Program-made: the position numbers and the translations under genes | Shown here: positions 19,085-27,903 of the stretch, piece by piece | Layout of the letters: each line of letters opens with the position of its first letter | How positions within the stretch are numbered: position 1 is the first letter of the stretch | The notes under the pieces: model-generated | Told to the model about the DNA's origin: nothing | Seen by the model: only the letters and a program-made list of their open reading frames with translations | Databases searched by the model: none | NCBI GenBank assembly: GCA_009773635.1 | Contig: WSYC01000016.1 | Span: 47,485 to 111,484 of the forward strand | Direction: 5' to 3' | DNA from: Beijerinckiaceae bacterium | GTDB lineage: Bacteria; Pseudomonadota; Alphaproteobacteria; Rhizobiales; Beijerinckiaceae | Length of the DNA stretch: 64,000 nt

Positions 19085-19294
19085 GATGCGCGAACTTCAC
19101 CCATTCATCGACGGCACGTCCGGAGGGCCGCAAACCTTGCGCGGGGCTGGTGATCGGCGGTGCCGATTCCCCCCCCGACAAATCCGTTCAGGCCATCAAA
19201 TAACGATTCAATACAAGGTTGTAGCAAATGTCGGTAGAATTTTGTCCGGGATTTTGCATTAGGTGGCGCGAGATTTTTTTGCAGCCGGTTTTCA

Positions 19295-19930
19295 ATGAAC
19301 GACGCGCCCGCCCCGACATTGCCTGCAACGCCCGCGCCCGCGCGGTTGCTCGAACGGCTTGCAGGCCGCCACATCGTGCTCGTCGGGCTGATGGGTGCCG
19401 GCAAGACATCCGTGGGGCGGCGGCTGGCGCAGCGCCTTGGCCTGAATTTCGTCGATTCCGATCATGCGATCGAGGAATCCGCACGGATGTCGATCCCCGA
19501 GATCTTCGCGCTGCGCGGCGAGGCCGAATTCCGCGCCGGCGAACGCAAGGTCATCGCCCGGCTCCTCAATGAGAGGCAACAGGTCATCGCCACCGGCGGC
19601 GGTGCCTATATGGATGCGGAAACACGCCAGCGCGTGCGCGAGCACAGCGTGTCGCTCTGGCTCAACGCGGAACTGCCGGTGCTGATGCGCCGCGTGCAGC
19701 GGCGGCAGAACCGGCCGCTTCTGCAAGGCGAGGACCCGGAAGCGACGATGCGCGCGCTGATGGAACAGCGCTACCCTGTCTATGCCGGGGCCGACACCTC
19801 GATCCTCAGCCAGGAAGTGCCGCACGAGATCATGGTTCAGGCGGCGATCGATGCCTTGCTGGCTCACCTCGACGGGAAGGCCGGCACGGCTTCCGCTTCG
19901 CACGACGACAACAGGAACGCCCCGGAATGA
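19295..19930 (+). CDS. aroK: shikimate kinase
   Basis: Phosphorylates shikimate on the way to chorismate. 211 residues, longer than E. coli AroK because of N- and C-terminal extensions typical of Rhizobiales. P-loop GLMGAGKTSVGRRLA, shikimate-binding DSDHAIEESARMSIPEIF and ATGGGAYMDAETR, and LID-region Arg in RRQNRPLLQG are present. Its end overlaps the aroB start by 4 bases (ATGA), so the two are coupled. The 210-bp gap upstream, shared with the small membrane-protein gene, shows no clear promoter. Confidence 0.95.
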   Translation: MNDAPAPTLPATPAPARLLERLAGRHIVLVGLMGAGKTSVGRRLAQRLGLNFVDSDHAIEESARMSIPEIFALRGEAEFRAGERKVIARLLNERQQVIATGGGAYMDAETRQRVREHSVSLWLNAELPVLMRRVQRRQNRPLLQGEDPEATMRALMEQRYPVYAGADTSILSQEVPHEIMVQAAIDALLAHLDGKAGTASASHDDNRNAPE

Positions 19931-21054
19931 TCGCGACTGCACAAACCACCCGCACGGTGAAGGTCGATCTTGCCGGGCGTTCCTACGATATTCTCATCGG
20001 CCGCAACCTGCTGCCCGGGGCGGGCGAAGCCATTGCGTCCGCGATGAAAATCCGCGGCTGCCTGATCGTGACCGATGCGATTGTCGCGGGCCACCATCTG
20101 GCAACGCTGGAAGCTTCGCTCGGCGCGGCGGGGATTGCCCATGCCAGCCTCGTCCTGCCCGCTGGCGAGAAGACCAAGAGCTGGCCGTTTCTGGAACAGA
20201 CCGTCGAGGCCATCCTCGCCAACCGGCTGGAGCGCGGCGATGCGGTGGTGGCGCTTGGCGGCGGGGTGATCGGCGATCTCGCGGGCTTTGCTTCGGCGAT
20301 CGCCCGTCGCGGCATGCGCTTCGTGCAGGTGCCGACCTCACTGCTGGCGCAGGTCGACAGTTCCGTCGGCGGCAAGACCGGCATCAACTCGCCGGTTGGC
20401 AAGAACCTTGTCGGGGCCTTCCACCAGCCGGGCATCGTCATCGCAGATACGGGCCTCCTCGATACGCTGAGCCCGCGCGAGATGAAGGCGGGTTACGCTG
20501 AAGTCGTCAAATACGGGTTGATCGATCGCCCGGACTTCTTCGAGTGGCTGGAAGCCGGTGCCTGGCGCGGCATCCTCGCCGGTGGCCCCGAGCGGGAGGA
20601 GGCGGTTGCGGTCGCCTGCTCGGCCAAGGCCGCGATTGTCGCGCGCGACGAAACCGAGACGGGGGATCGCGCGCTGCTCAATCTCGGCCACACCTTCGGC
20701 CATGCGCTCGAAGCGCTTGTGCAGTATGACGGCGCGCGGCTCGTGCACGGCGAAGGCGTCGCGATCGGTATGGCGATGGCGCATCGCTTCTCACAGAAGC
20801 TAGGCCTGTGCAGCCAGGAAGTGCCGAGCCGCGTTGCCGCGCATTTGCAGGCGGTGGGCCTGCCGACGCGGCTTGCCGATGTGCCCGGCGGCGCCGGTTC
20901 GCCCGACGCCATCCTCGATGCCATCCGGCAGGACAAGAAGGTCAGCCGCGGCGCATTGACCTTCATCCTCACGCGCGGGATCGGGAGAAGCTTCATCGCG
21001 AAAGACGTCTCAGCGGAAAAGGTGCTGGACTTCCTGAAGGAAGAAGCGGCCTGA
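19927..21054 (+). CDS. aroB: 3-dehydroquinate synthase
   Basis: Second step of the shikimate pathway; uses NAD and a divalent metal to cyclise DAHP. 375 residues. NAD-binding and active-site stretches are clear: LALGGGVIGDLAGFASAIA is represented by VVALGGGVIGDLAGFASA, then VPTSLLAQVDSSVGGKTGIN, metal-ligand region EVVKYGLI and LGHTFGHALEALV. It follows aroK with a 4-base overlap. Only 7 bases separate it from the convergent ndvA gene and I see no terminator there. Confidence 0.96.
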   Translation: MIATAQTTRTVKVDLAGRSYDILIGRNLLPGAGEAIASAMKIRGCLIVTDAIVAGHHLATLEASLGAAGIAHASLVLPAGEKTKSWPFLEQTVEAILANRLERGDAVVALGGGVIGDLAGFASAIARRGMRFVQVPTSLLAQVDSSVGGKTGINSPVGKNLVGAFHQPGIVIADTGLLDTLSPREMKAGYAEVVKYGLIDRPDFFEWLEAGAWRGILAGGPEREEAVAVACSAKAAIVARDETETGDRALLNLGHTFGHALEALVQYDGARLVHGEGVAIGMAMAHRFSQKLGLCSQEVPSRVAAHLQAVGLPTRLADVPGGAGSPDAILDAIRQDKKVSRGALTFILTRGIGRSFIAKDVSAEKVLDFLKEEAA

Positions 21055-21061
21055 AGCGCCG

Positions 21062-22834
21062 CTACTTCGCCGCAACCGGCTCTGCCGGGGCCGTCGCCAT
21101 GAACTGCGCCTGCGCCAACGCCGCGAAGCGGCCATTGACGGCCACCAGCTCGTCAAACGTGCCGCTTTCCACAATCCGCCCCTGATCGAGCACAAGGATA
21201 TGGTCGGCGTTGCGGATGGTCGCGAGGCGATGCGCGATGACGAAGGTCGTGCGCCCCTTCATGACCTCTTCCAGCGCCCTCTGAAGCTTCTGCTCGGTCG
21301 AGGCGTCAAGCGCGCTGGTCGCTTCATCGAGAATCAGCACCGGCGGATTTTTCAGCAACGCGCGGGCGATCGAGAGCCGCTGGCGCTCACCGCCGGAGAG
21401 CGAACGGCCGCGTTCGCCGACGATGGTGTGGAGGCCATCCGCCTGCCGGCCGATGAATTCGAGCGCCTGCGCGCGTTCGAGCGCATCGAGCATTTCCGCA
21501 TCCGTCGCATCGGCGCGGCCGACCTCGAGATTCTCACGGATCGTCCGGGCGAAGAGCATCGGCTCCTGAAAGACCACCGCGATGTTCCGCCGCAGCGATT
21601 GCAGCGAGAAATCACGGATATCATGGCCGTCGATCATGATCCGTCCGGATTGCGGGTCGAACGCGCGGTGGAGAAGCCCCAGCGTCGTCGACTTGCCCGA
21701 CCCCGTCGAACCGACAAGCGCGATCGTCTTGCCTTTGGTAACGGAGAAGCTGAGATCGGCGATCGCGGCACGTTTGCCGTCATAGGAGAACGACACATTC
21801 TCGAAACTCACCTCGCCATTGAGCGTGCCGGCGTCGATCGCGTTCGGACGATCCTGAACGTGAGGGGTGGTGTCGAGCACCTCGAAAAACTGGTTGAGTT
21901 TCGGCGCCTGCATGAACAGCTGGTTGACGAAGCCGACAGCGGCTTCGAGCTTGCCGATCAGCAGCGTCGCATAGCCCATGAAGGTCACGATATCGCCGAC
22001 GCTCGCCTTGTCGTTGAGGTGCAGCCAGGTGCCAAGCAGGAAGATGGCGGTCACGGTCAGGGTCGAGGACGCGCGTGTCGCGACCGAAACCAGTGCCCAC
22101 CACGAGAGCACGGGAATCTGGGCTGACAACAGGCGGTCGATCACCAGCCTGAGCTGCTGCAACTCCGCCTGAACGCGGGTGAAGCTCTGGATCACCGGAA
22201 TATTGCCGATGGCATCGGAAGTGTGCTCCGCCAGCTCGGAGTGATAGCTCTCGACCTTGTCCTGCATCATATGCGTGCGGTTGAGGACGAGCCCGGTCAA
22301 CACCGCAAACAGGACGACAAGCCCGACCAGCAGCAACGCCAGCCGCCAGTTGATCAGCAGTGTGAACGGCAGCAGCACCAGCAGCGACACCAGCGCGGCG
22401 CAATGATCGCGCAGGAATCCGAGCCAGAGCCAGAACATCCCGGCTGCGCCATCGAGCATCACCTTGAGCGTCCGCCCGGAGTGCGTTCCGGTATGGAACG
22501 AGAGCGGCAGCGTGAGCACATGCTCGAAATACTGGCTCATCACGTTGAGCCGCTGGCGATGCGAAAGCCGGTCGGCATGCAGCGCGATGGTGACGCCGCC
22601 GATGATCGTGACGAGGCCAAAGCCGAGCCACATCGAAATCAGCGGCAGCAGCGCCTGCAGGGTAGGCTTGCCGCCCTGGGTGCCGGTCAGCAGGTTGATG
22701 ATTCGCCCGAAGAGATAGGGCTCTGCGAACATCGCGACCGCCAGCGCAAGGTTGGCCACCACCAGCATGACGCCGAGCCGCAATTCCGGTCCCAGCTGAA
22801 GCAAGACGCGCAGATAGAGGCGGGGAAGCGACAT
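21062..22834 (-). CDS. ndvA: ABC exporter of the cyclic beta-1,2-glucan type (NdvA/ChvA-like)
   Basis: About 590 residues: a six-span exporter membrane domain fused to an ATPase domain. It opens [20 protein letters not shown] like NdvA/ChvA/Cgt. ATPase motifs: Walker [21 protein letters not shown], signature [18 protein letters not shown] and Walker [12 protein letters not shown]. In Rhizobiaceae and Brucella the homologue exports periplasmic cyclic glucan, needed for osmoadaptation and host interaction. No glucan synthase (ndvB) is in this window, so another lipid or polymer substrate remains possible. GAGGA precedes the ATG. Confidence 0.82.
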   Translation of the reverse strand: MSLPRLYLRVLLQLGPELRLGVMLVVANLALAVAMFAEPYLFGRIINLLTGTQGGKPTLQALLPLISMWLGFGLVTIIGGVTIALHADRLSHRQRLNVMSQYFEHVLTLPLSFHTGTHSGRTLKVMLDGAAGMFWLWLGFLRDHCAALVSLLVLLPFTLLINWRLALLLVGLVVLFAVLTGLVLNRTHMMQDKVESYHSELAEHTSDAIGNIPVIQSFTRVQAELQQLRLVIDRLLSAQIPVLSWWALVSVATRASSTLTVTAIFLLGTWLHLNDKASVGDIVTFMGYATLLIGKLEAAVGFVNQLFMQAPKLNQFFEVLDTTPHVQDRPNAIDAGTLNGEVSFENVSFSYDGKRAAIADLSFSVTKGKTIALVGSTGSGKSTTLGLLHRAFDPQSGRIMIDGHDIRDFSLQSLRRNIAVVFQEPMLFARTIRENLEVGRADATDAEMLDALERAQALEFIGRQADGLHTIVGERGRSLSGGERQRLSIARALLKNPPVLILDEATSALDASTEQKLQRALEEVMKGRTTFVIAHRLATIRNADHILVLDQGRIVESGTFDELVAVNGRFAALAQAQFMATAPAEPVAAK

Positions 22835-22911
22835 GATGGTCCTCGGAACAGCGGATGCCCGGCTTATGACGCGCGCGAGATGAACGTCAACTGAGCAGAT
22901 GATCCTTAAGC

Positions 22912-22926
22912 TTAACCCTTCCTTTA
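22912..22926. promoter_or_regulatory. candidate CtrA-type site upstream of motA
   Basis: TTAA-N7-TTTA, one mismatch from the alphaproteobacterial CtrA consensus TTAA-N7-TTAA, 75 bases before the motA ATG. CtrA commonly controls motility genes. A 7-of-8 match can occur by chance, so this is only a candidate. Confidence 0.3.
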
Positions 22927-23000
22927 GCTGCACCCCCTAACGTGCAGGAGGGGCCGCTGAAGCGCGGCGCACGCCTGTGCGACCGAAGGACTTGATCAAC

Positions 23001-23777
23001 ATGGATATCGCAACAATCGTCGGAACGTTGCTCGGCATTGGCACGGTCGTGCTGCTGATGCTGATGGACGGCAACATCGGCATCTACGTCTCCGAACATG
23101 CCGCGATCGTGATCTTCGGCGGAGCAACTGCCTCGACGATCATCCGGTTCCCCTTCTCCGCCATGGTTCACGGCCTGCCGATGGGCATGCGTTTCGCGCT
23201 TCAGATGCGGGCGCTGGACCCGCGCGCGCTGATCGAGGAAATCACCAAGATCGCCGAGATCATGCGCAAGTCCGGCCCGATGGCGCTGGAGAACCACAAG
23301 GTCGACGATCCCTTCCTTGCCCAGGGCATCCGCTACGTCGTGGATGGTTACGACGCCGAATTCATCCAGAGCACCATGGAGCGGGATCGCGACACCTTCC
23401 TCGCCCACCTCGACGAGGGCCAGAAGATCTACCGTGCCATTGGCGATTGCGCACCAGCCTGGGGCATGATCGGTACCCTGCTCGGCATGGTCGGCATGTT
23501 CGCCAATATGTCCGATCCTTCAACGCTTGGCCCGTTCATGGCCACGGCCCTCTTGGCCACGCTCTACGGCGCTGTCATCGCGAACCTCTTCTGCCTGCCG
23601 ATTGCCGACAAGCTGCATCTGAAGCTTGAAGAGGAAGACGTCTCGCGCTCGCTGATCATCGATGGCGTCATGCAGGTCCGGCAGGCCAAGAGCCCCGGCA
23701 TCATCCGGGAAATGCTGCTTTCCTATCTGCCCGAACACCACAAGGCCCAATTTACCGAAGCCGAAGCGGCGGCCTGA
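23001..23777 (+). CDS. motA: flagellar motor stator protein MotA/PomA
   Basis: About 258 residues with four membrane segments. Diagnostic stretches are the TM3 region PAWGMIGTLLGMVGMFANM, the TM4 region TLYGAVIANLFCLPIADKL and the cytoplasmic loop with charged residues between TM2 and TM3. With MotB it forms the ion channel that powers flagellar rotation. The ATG at 23001 has GAAGGA 9 bases upstream. No other flagellar genes are in the window, so this is a stand-alone stator pair. ExbB/TolQ proteins share the fold, but length and motifs fit MotA/PomA. Confidence 0.9.
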   Translation: MDIATIVGTLLGIGTVVLLMLMDGNIGIYVSEHAAIVIFGGATASTIIRFPFSAMVHGLPMGMRFALQMRALDPRALIEEITKIAEIMRKSGPMALENHKVDDPFLAQGIRYVVDGYDAEFIQSTMERDRDTFLAHLDEGQKIYRAIGDCAPAWGMIGTLLGMVGMFANMSDPSTLGPFMATALLATLYGAVIANLFCLPIADKLHLKLEEEDVSRSLIIDGVMQVRQAKSPGIIREMLLSYLPEHHKAQFTEAEAAA

Positions 23778-23802
23778 GAACGACAACGGATCGAGATAGG
23801 CC

Positions 23803-24624
23803 ATGGCACGGAAAAAAAGAGGTGCTCACGCAGGCGGACACGGCTGGTTCGTGACCTTCGCCGACCTGATGGGTCTCCTTCTGGCGTACTTCGTCATGCT
23901 GGTCGCGTTCTCGCAGCCCAAGACCAAGGAATTCGCCATCATGGCGGGGTCGATCCGCGAGGCCTTCGGCTCGCAGCGCCATACCCGCGCCGCCGGAATG
24001 ATCGATGTCGACGGGACCGCCCAGCGCCGCAAACTGCGCAATGTCGACAAGATTACCCCCGAACAAGCCGGCACGATCGCCGTCCCGCTAAAGAACGCCC
24101 AGAATGAAGCGGAAAGCGAAGGCACCTTCATGGCCGATCGCGGCTTCACCACCGCCGCTGCCACGCTGCGCCAAGCATTGCAGGAAATGCCGGAGATCGC
24201 CGAAGTGTCACGCAATGTCGTGATCGAGGAAACCCAGGAAGGTCTCGATATCCAGATCGTCGATCAGGATGGCCGTTCCATGTTCCCCGAAGGCACGGCC
24301 CTGCCGTATGAGCGCACGCGCAAGGTTCTCTCGGCGGTCGCACCAACGCTGCGTCGTCTGCCGAACCGCATCCGCATTACCGGGCACACCAGCTCGATCC
24401 GCGGCGCGGCCCGCGATCGGGGTGCCGGATGGAAGCTGTCGTCCGAGCGCGCCGTTGCGGTTCGCGATATCCTGTCGAATGGCGGTGTACCGGATGATCG
24501 CTTCGAATCGATCGTCGGCAAAGCGGATACCAGCCCGGCGTTCCCGGATGATCCTTTCCTTGCGCCGAACCGCCGGGTGTCGATCCTGCTGGTGCGCGAA
24601 GCCCCACCGCTGCCCCCGAAATAA
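23803..24624 (+). CDS. motB: flagellar motor stator protein MotB, OmpA-like peptidoglycan-binding domain
   Basis: 273 residues. A basic N-terminus, then a single membrane span with FADLMGLLLAYFVMLVAFS, where Asp21 is the expected ion-carrying residue. The C-terminal OmpA/MotB domain (about residues 145-265) has FPEGTALPYERTRKVL, RIRITGHTSS, WKLSSERAVAVRDIL and APNRRVSILL, anchoring the stator to peptidoglycan. 25 bases after motA. Which ion it conducts cannot be told. Confidence 0.9.
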   Translation: MARKKRGAHAGGHGWFVTFADLMGLLLAYFVMLVAFSQPKTKEFAIMAGSIREAFGSQRHTRAAGMIDVDGTAQRRKLRNVDKITPEQAGTIAVPLKNAQNEAESEGTFMADRGFTTAAATLRQALQEMPEIAEVSRNVVIEETQEGLDIQIVDQDGRSMFPEGTALPYERTRKVLSAVAPTLRRLPNRIRITGHTSSIRGAARDRGAGWKLSSERAVAVRDILSNGGVPDDRFESIVGKADTSPAFPDDPFLAPNRRVSILLVREAPPLPPK

Positions 24625-24631
24625 CGCGCGG

Positions 24632-24649
24632 GGTCAGCGAGTGCTGACC
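24632..24649. terminator. convergent hairpin between motB and the CAP-domain gene
   Basis: GGTCAGC, loop GAGT, GCTGACC: a perfect 7-bp stem overlapping the stop codon of the minus-strand gene and 8 bases past motB. There is no T-run, so termination is only a possibility. Confidence 0.35.
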
Positions 24650-25113
24650 AGCATCACCCAATAGACGCGATGGCGTGACGCCGGACGTGCGATTGCCGCG
24701 ATGGCATAGCGTCGCCCATCCTTGAGCTTGAGCACCGCATCATGCGCGGGCGAGCCGCGCCAGCCGGAAAACGCATCCGCGAAGCTGTGATAGCCGCCCG
24801 AAACACTGCGCCGCAGCCCCTGCGCTGCCGCCAGACCGTCCCGCGCGCCCGTTTCGAGCAAATCGCCCCTCTCGGCGAGGCGGCGCGCCTCGGCCTCGGC
24901 CTGCTGCTGAAGCGCCGGATCCCAGCCGAGCGGCGCCAACCCGCTCCGTTCGCGATAGGCATTGATGATCTCGGTCGCCGTTTTCGGATCGAGCGCCGAG
25001 CCGGGCTGCGCGAGATCGGCGTAGAATGCCGGCTGCGGGCGCTGCGAGGGCTCGGTGGCGCAGCCTCCAAGCGTCAACAGCGCGAGCACCGCACACAGGG
25101 GGGATTGCGCCAT
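24634..25113 (-). CDS. CAP/SCP-domain lipoprotein
   Basis: 159 residues. Signal peptide with lipobox LGGCA near residue 18. It then has a compact CAP (SCP/PR1-like) domain: INAYRERSGLAPLGWDPALQ, AEAEARRLAERGDLL, ADAFSGWRGSPAHDAVLKL and YAIAAIARP. Bacterial CAP proteins are secreted and of unclear function, sometimes linked to the cell wall. Its ATG overlaps the stop of the upstream MscS gene, so the two are translationally coupled. Confidence 0.85.
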   Translation of the reverse strand: MAQSPLCAVLALLTLGGCATEPSQRPQPAFYADLAQPGSALDPKTATEIINAYRERSGLAPLGWDPALQQQAEAEARRLAERGDLLETGARDGLAAAQGLRRSVSGGYHSFADAFSGWRGSPAHDAVLKLKDGRRYAIAAIARPASRHRVYWVMLVSTR

Positions 25114-27566
25114 CAGGCAGGCCCTTTCTGGCCAGCTTCCCCGGCCAGCGCCGCGTCCGTGGCATTGATACCGGAATTCGGGAAGCCTCCCGCCGGCAGG
25201 TTGGTGATTTCAAGCCGCCGCGTCGGATAGGGAATGTCGATCCGCGCCTCGCGCAGCCGGCGGAAAATATCATAGAGGAGATCGGAGCGCGTTGTTGCCA
25301 TCGAATCGACGTCGACAAAGCAGCGCAGTTCGAAATCGAGACCGGATTCACCGAGGTTCTTGAAGATCACGCTCGGAGGAGGCTCGCTCATCACCTCGCG
25401 GTGGGCGAGCGCGGCATCTGTCAGCAGTTTCTCCACCTCGGCCGGATCAGCCTGGTAGTCGACATTGACGGGAATGATGATGCGGCCGGTCCTGTCCGCG
25501 TGCATCCAGTTCTTGACGCGGCCGGAAATGAATTCGGCGTTGGGAATGATGAGGCTCGCCCGGTCGAAGGTCTGGATTTCGGTCGCGCGGACGTTGATCC
25601 GCTTGACCGTCCCCTGCTCGGTGCCGATGACGATCCAGTCGCCGACCCGGATCGGCCGCTCCCAGAGGAGGATCAGCCCGGAAACGAAATTCTCGACGAT
25701 CGATTTCAGCCCGAAACCGATCCCGACCGAGAGCGCACCGGCGACGAGCGTCAGCTTCTCCAGGCTGACGCCGAGATGCGCCAGCGCCACCATGGCCGCG
25801 ATGATGACGCCGACATAGCCGAAAATCGTGCGGATGGAGTTCCTGAGGCCAAGATCAAGCCCGGTGTGCGGCAGGTAATTCGTATCGAGCCAGTTCTGGA
25901 TCGCCCGGGTCGCGACGACACCCACCGCGAACAGCACCAGCGCCGCCGCGATGTTCGACAGCGAGATCGTGATGCCGCCGACCTGAAACCCGAAGAAGGC
26001 GGCCTTGAGGTTCCCGACCAGATTGGAGGAATCGAGCCCCCAGGGTGCCAGTGCCAGCATGGCGAGCGCCACGATCAGGACAAGCCGGGCAAGCCCCGCG
26101 CCGAGGACGCTGACCTGATCGAGAGACCCGGCGGTCAACCCGGTCATTTCGCGCACACGGCTGCCGAACACGCCCTTGGACGACAAGCCGATCGCCAGCA
26201 CTTCCTCGACAAAAACGAGGATCAGCAGCGCAACCAGCCCCAGAATGGTCAACCAGATCACCTGATTGACGAGAAAACCCGCCAGCGACACATAACCCAG
26301 CAGTGCGGATAAAAAAATGGCGAACGTCGCGCCGAACAGCGTCAACCGCAGCGGCAGCAAGCTGCTGGTCGCGCGCGGCTCCGGCTCTTCCCCGACACCG
26401 GGCTCGGCCCTGAAGGCGCGCTTGAGGCCGCGCGCGACGATGCCAGCGAAAAGCACGGCAAAGATACCCTTTGTCGCGACCGTCAGCGGCAGCGAAGCGA
26501 CAATCGCCGCCTGCATGGTGTCGAACACCTTACCCACAGCCACAACGAGCGCTGCGGCCCGGATCATGTGCCAGAACTCGATCGCCATGGAATCGGGGAC
26601 GTCAAGCAACCGGCGCTCCGGACGCTTCGGTGACAGAAGACCGGCGGCGAGCCCGCTCATGCCAAACACGAACGCCGCTCCGGTTGCCATGGCTTCCATC
26701 ACCGGATCAGCGCGCCCGGGCAGCAGCGCAAAACTCTGGAACAGCCAGTAGACGAGATAGAAAATGCCCGCTGGCGCGATGGCATTGAGCAACACCATCC
26801 TGAGCGCGACCAGCGCCTTGCCGAACCGGGACAGCGGCGCGCCGGGCTCGTCACCCTCGGCAAAGCCGAACGAGCCGCTGCGCACCCATTGCCGGGCGCG
26901 CGGGATGCCGGCAAATGCAATGAAAGCCAGCAAGGCGAGCACAATCATCTCGAACCATTGCAGGTTCGCCAGAATCGTTTCGGCCCATTGCAGCATCAGA
27001 AAGCGGAAAGCCCGGAAATCGCCCGGCATCGCCTTGCTCACATCGATCCAGAGCAGCGGCGAGGCGAGCGAAGCCCCCTGCAGCAGGATCTGCCGTGTGA
27101 AATTCTGCCGGCGACGATCCGCGATCGCTTCCTTCATCTGATCGATGCGCAGTGCCAGTGCGCGCGAGAGCCGCAGTGTCTCGTCCGCTTCGCGCCATCG
27201 CTGCTGCTGTTCGGTCCGATCTTTGGAAACGTCTGCGCTTTCGGTCTCACTCTTTGCGGCATCGGGCGCCGGACCGAGTTTTTCGATCCGGGCCTTGATC
27301 TCGTCCGCGCGTGGCTGCTCGCGCTGGATGATCTCATCGACAGCATGAACGATCGGCTCCAGCCGTGCCCTGAGATCCGCCAGACGCTTGTCATCCAGCG
27401 TTTCGCGCTGAAGCGCCGCCTCGATCTGGGAGATCTCCAGCCGCCCGGCCTCGAGCGGGGCCCGAATTTCCTTCACCCCTTGCGCCCCGGCGGCGCCGAG
27501 CGCGAGCACCCCGGCAAAAAACAGCATCACCGGAAACAGAACGGAATTCTTGGTCAGACGGATCAT
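25113..27566 (-). CDS. large mechanosensitive channel of the MscS family with DUF3772
   Basis: About 817 residues. Signal peptide or first span at residues 5-30, a periplasmic coiled-coil DUF3772 region (about 35-190, rich in charged helices), about ten membrane spans, and a C-terminal MscS channel core with GALSVGIGFGLKSIVENF, GLILLWERPIRVGDWIVIG and RVKNWMHADRTGRIIIPV. It would open under membrane tension to release solutes on osmotic downshock. The ATG at 27566 is preferred to an upstream TTG at 27599. A CAP-domain lipoprotein follows with overlapping codons. Proximity to ndvA suggests an osmotic theme, which is only inference. Confidence 0.88.
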   Translation of the reverse strand: MIRLTKNSVLFPVMLFFAGVLALGAAGAQGVKEIRAPLEAGRLEISQIEAALQRETLDDKRLADLRARLEPIVHAVDEIIQREQPRADEIKARIEKLGPAPDAAKSETESADVSKDRTEQQQRWREADETLRLSRALALRIDQMKEAIADRRRQNFTRQILLQGASLASPLLWIDVSKAMPGDFRAFRFLMLQWAETILANLQWFEMIVLALLAFIAFAGIPRARQWVRSGSFGFAEGDEPGAPLSRFGKALVALRMVLLNAIAPAGIFYLVYWLFQSFALLPGRADPVMEAMATGAAFVFGMSGLAAGLLSPKRPERRLLDVPDSMAIEFWHMIRAAALVVAVGKVFDTMQAAIVASLPLTVATKGIFAVLFAGIVARGLKRAFRAEPGVGEEPEPRATSSLLPLRLTLFGATFAIFLSALLGYVSLAGFLVNQVIWLTILGLVALLILVFVEEVLAIGLSSKGVFGSRVREMTGLTAGSLDQVSVLGAGLARLVLIVALAMLALAPWGLDSSNLVGNLKAAFFGFQVGGITISLSNIAAALVLFAVGVVATRAIQNWLDTNYLPHTGLDLGLRNSIRTIFGYVGVIIAAMVALAHLGVSLEKLTLVAGALSVGIGFGLKSIVENFVSGLILLWERPIRVGDWIVIGTEQGTVKRINVRATEIQTFDRASLIIPNAEFISGRVKNWMHADRTGRIIIPVNVDYQADPAEVEKLLTDAALAHREVMSEPPPSVIFKNLGESGLDFELRCFVDVDSMATTRSDLLYDIFRRLREARIDIPYPTRRLEITNLPAGGFPNSGINATDAALAGEAGQKGPA

Positions 27567-27750
27567 GGGGCACAAAGCCTTGCAAGGGAACGCCGGCAAA
27601 GGGGACGCGGGACGAGCGCGTCATTCATGCCGAATCGGGCGACACCATGACCTTAAAGCAAATGCGCCCTGACCTGACATCGCCAAGAGCCATGTTCTCA
27701 CGGGAATGAACCGCTTATCGACTGAAATCCGGGACCGATCGCGCGATGCG

Positions 27751-27903
27751 CTATTTTTCCGGCAAGTCGTCGTCGTCGAGGACGCGATGCGAGGCCCCCT
27801 CGAGATCGTCGTATTGCCCGGCGCGCATGGACCACAGGAAGGCGCCAAGCCCGGCGAGACCCAGCGCCAGCGCCAGTGGCACGAGATAAGCAAGAACGTT
27901 CAT
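27751..27903 (-). CDS. ccoS: cbb3-type oxidase assembly protein CcoS, 50 residues
   Basis: Begins MNVLAYLVPLALALGLAGLG and continues AFLWSMRAGQYDDLEG, then an acidic tail (DDDD) ending in EK. One membrane span followed by the family motif W-x3-GQYDDLEG. CcoS is needed for cofactor insertion into the CcoN subunit. Its start overlaps the ccoI stop by 4 bases, as in other fix/cco clusters. The intergenic DNA beyond its stop (27567-27750) shows nothing notable. Confidence 0.92.
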   Translation of the reverse strand: MNVLAYLVPLALALGLAGLGAFLWSMRAGQYDDLEGASHRVLDDDDLPEK

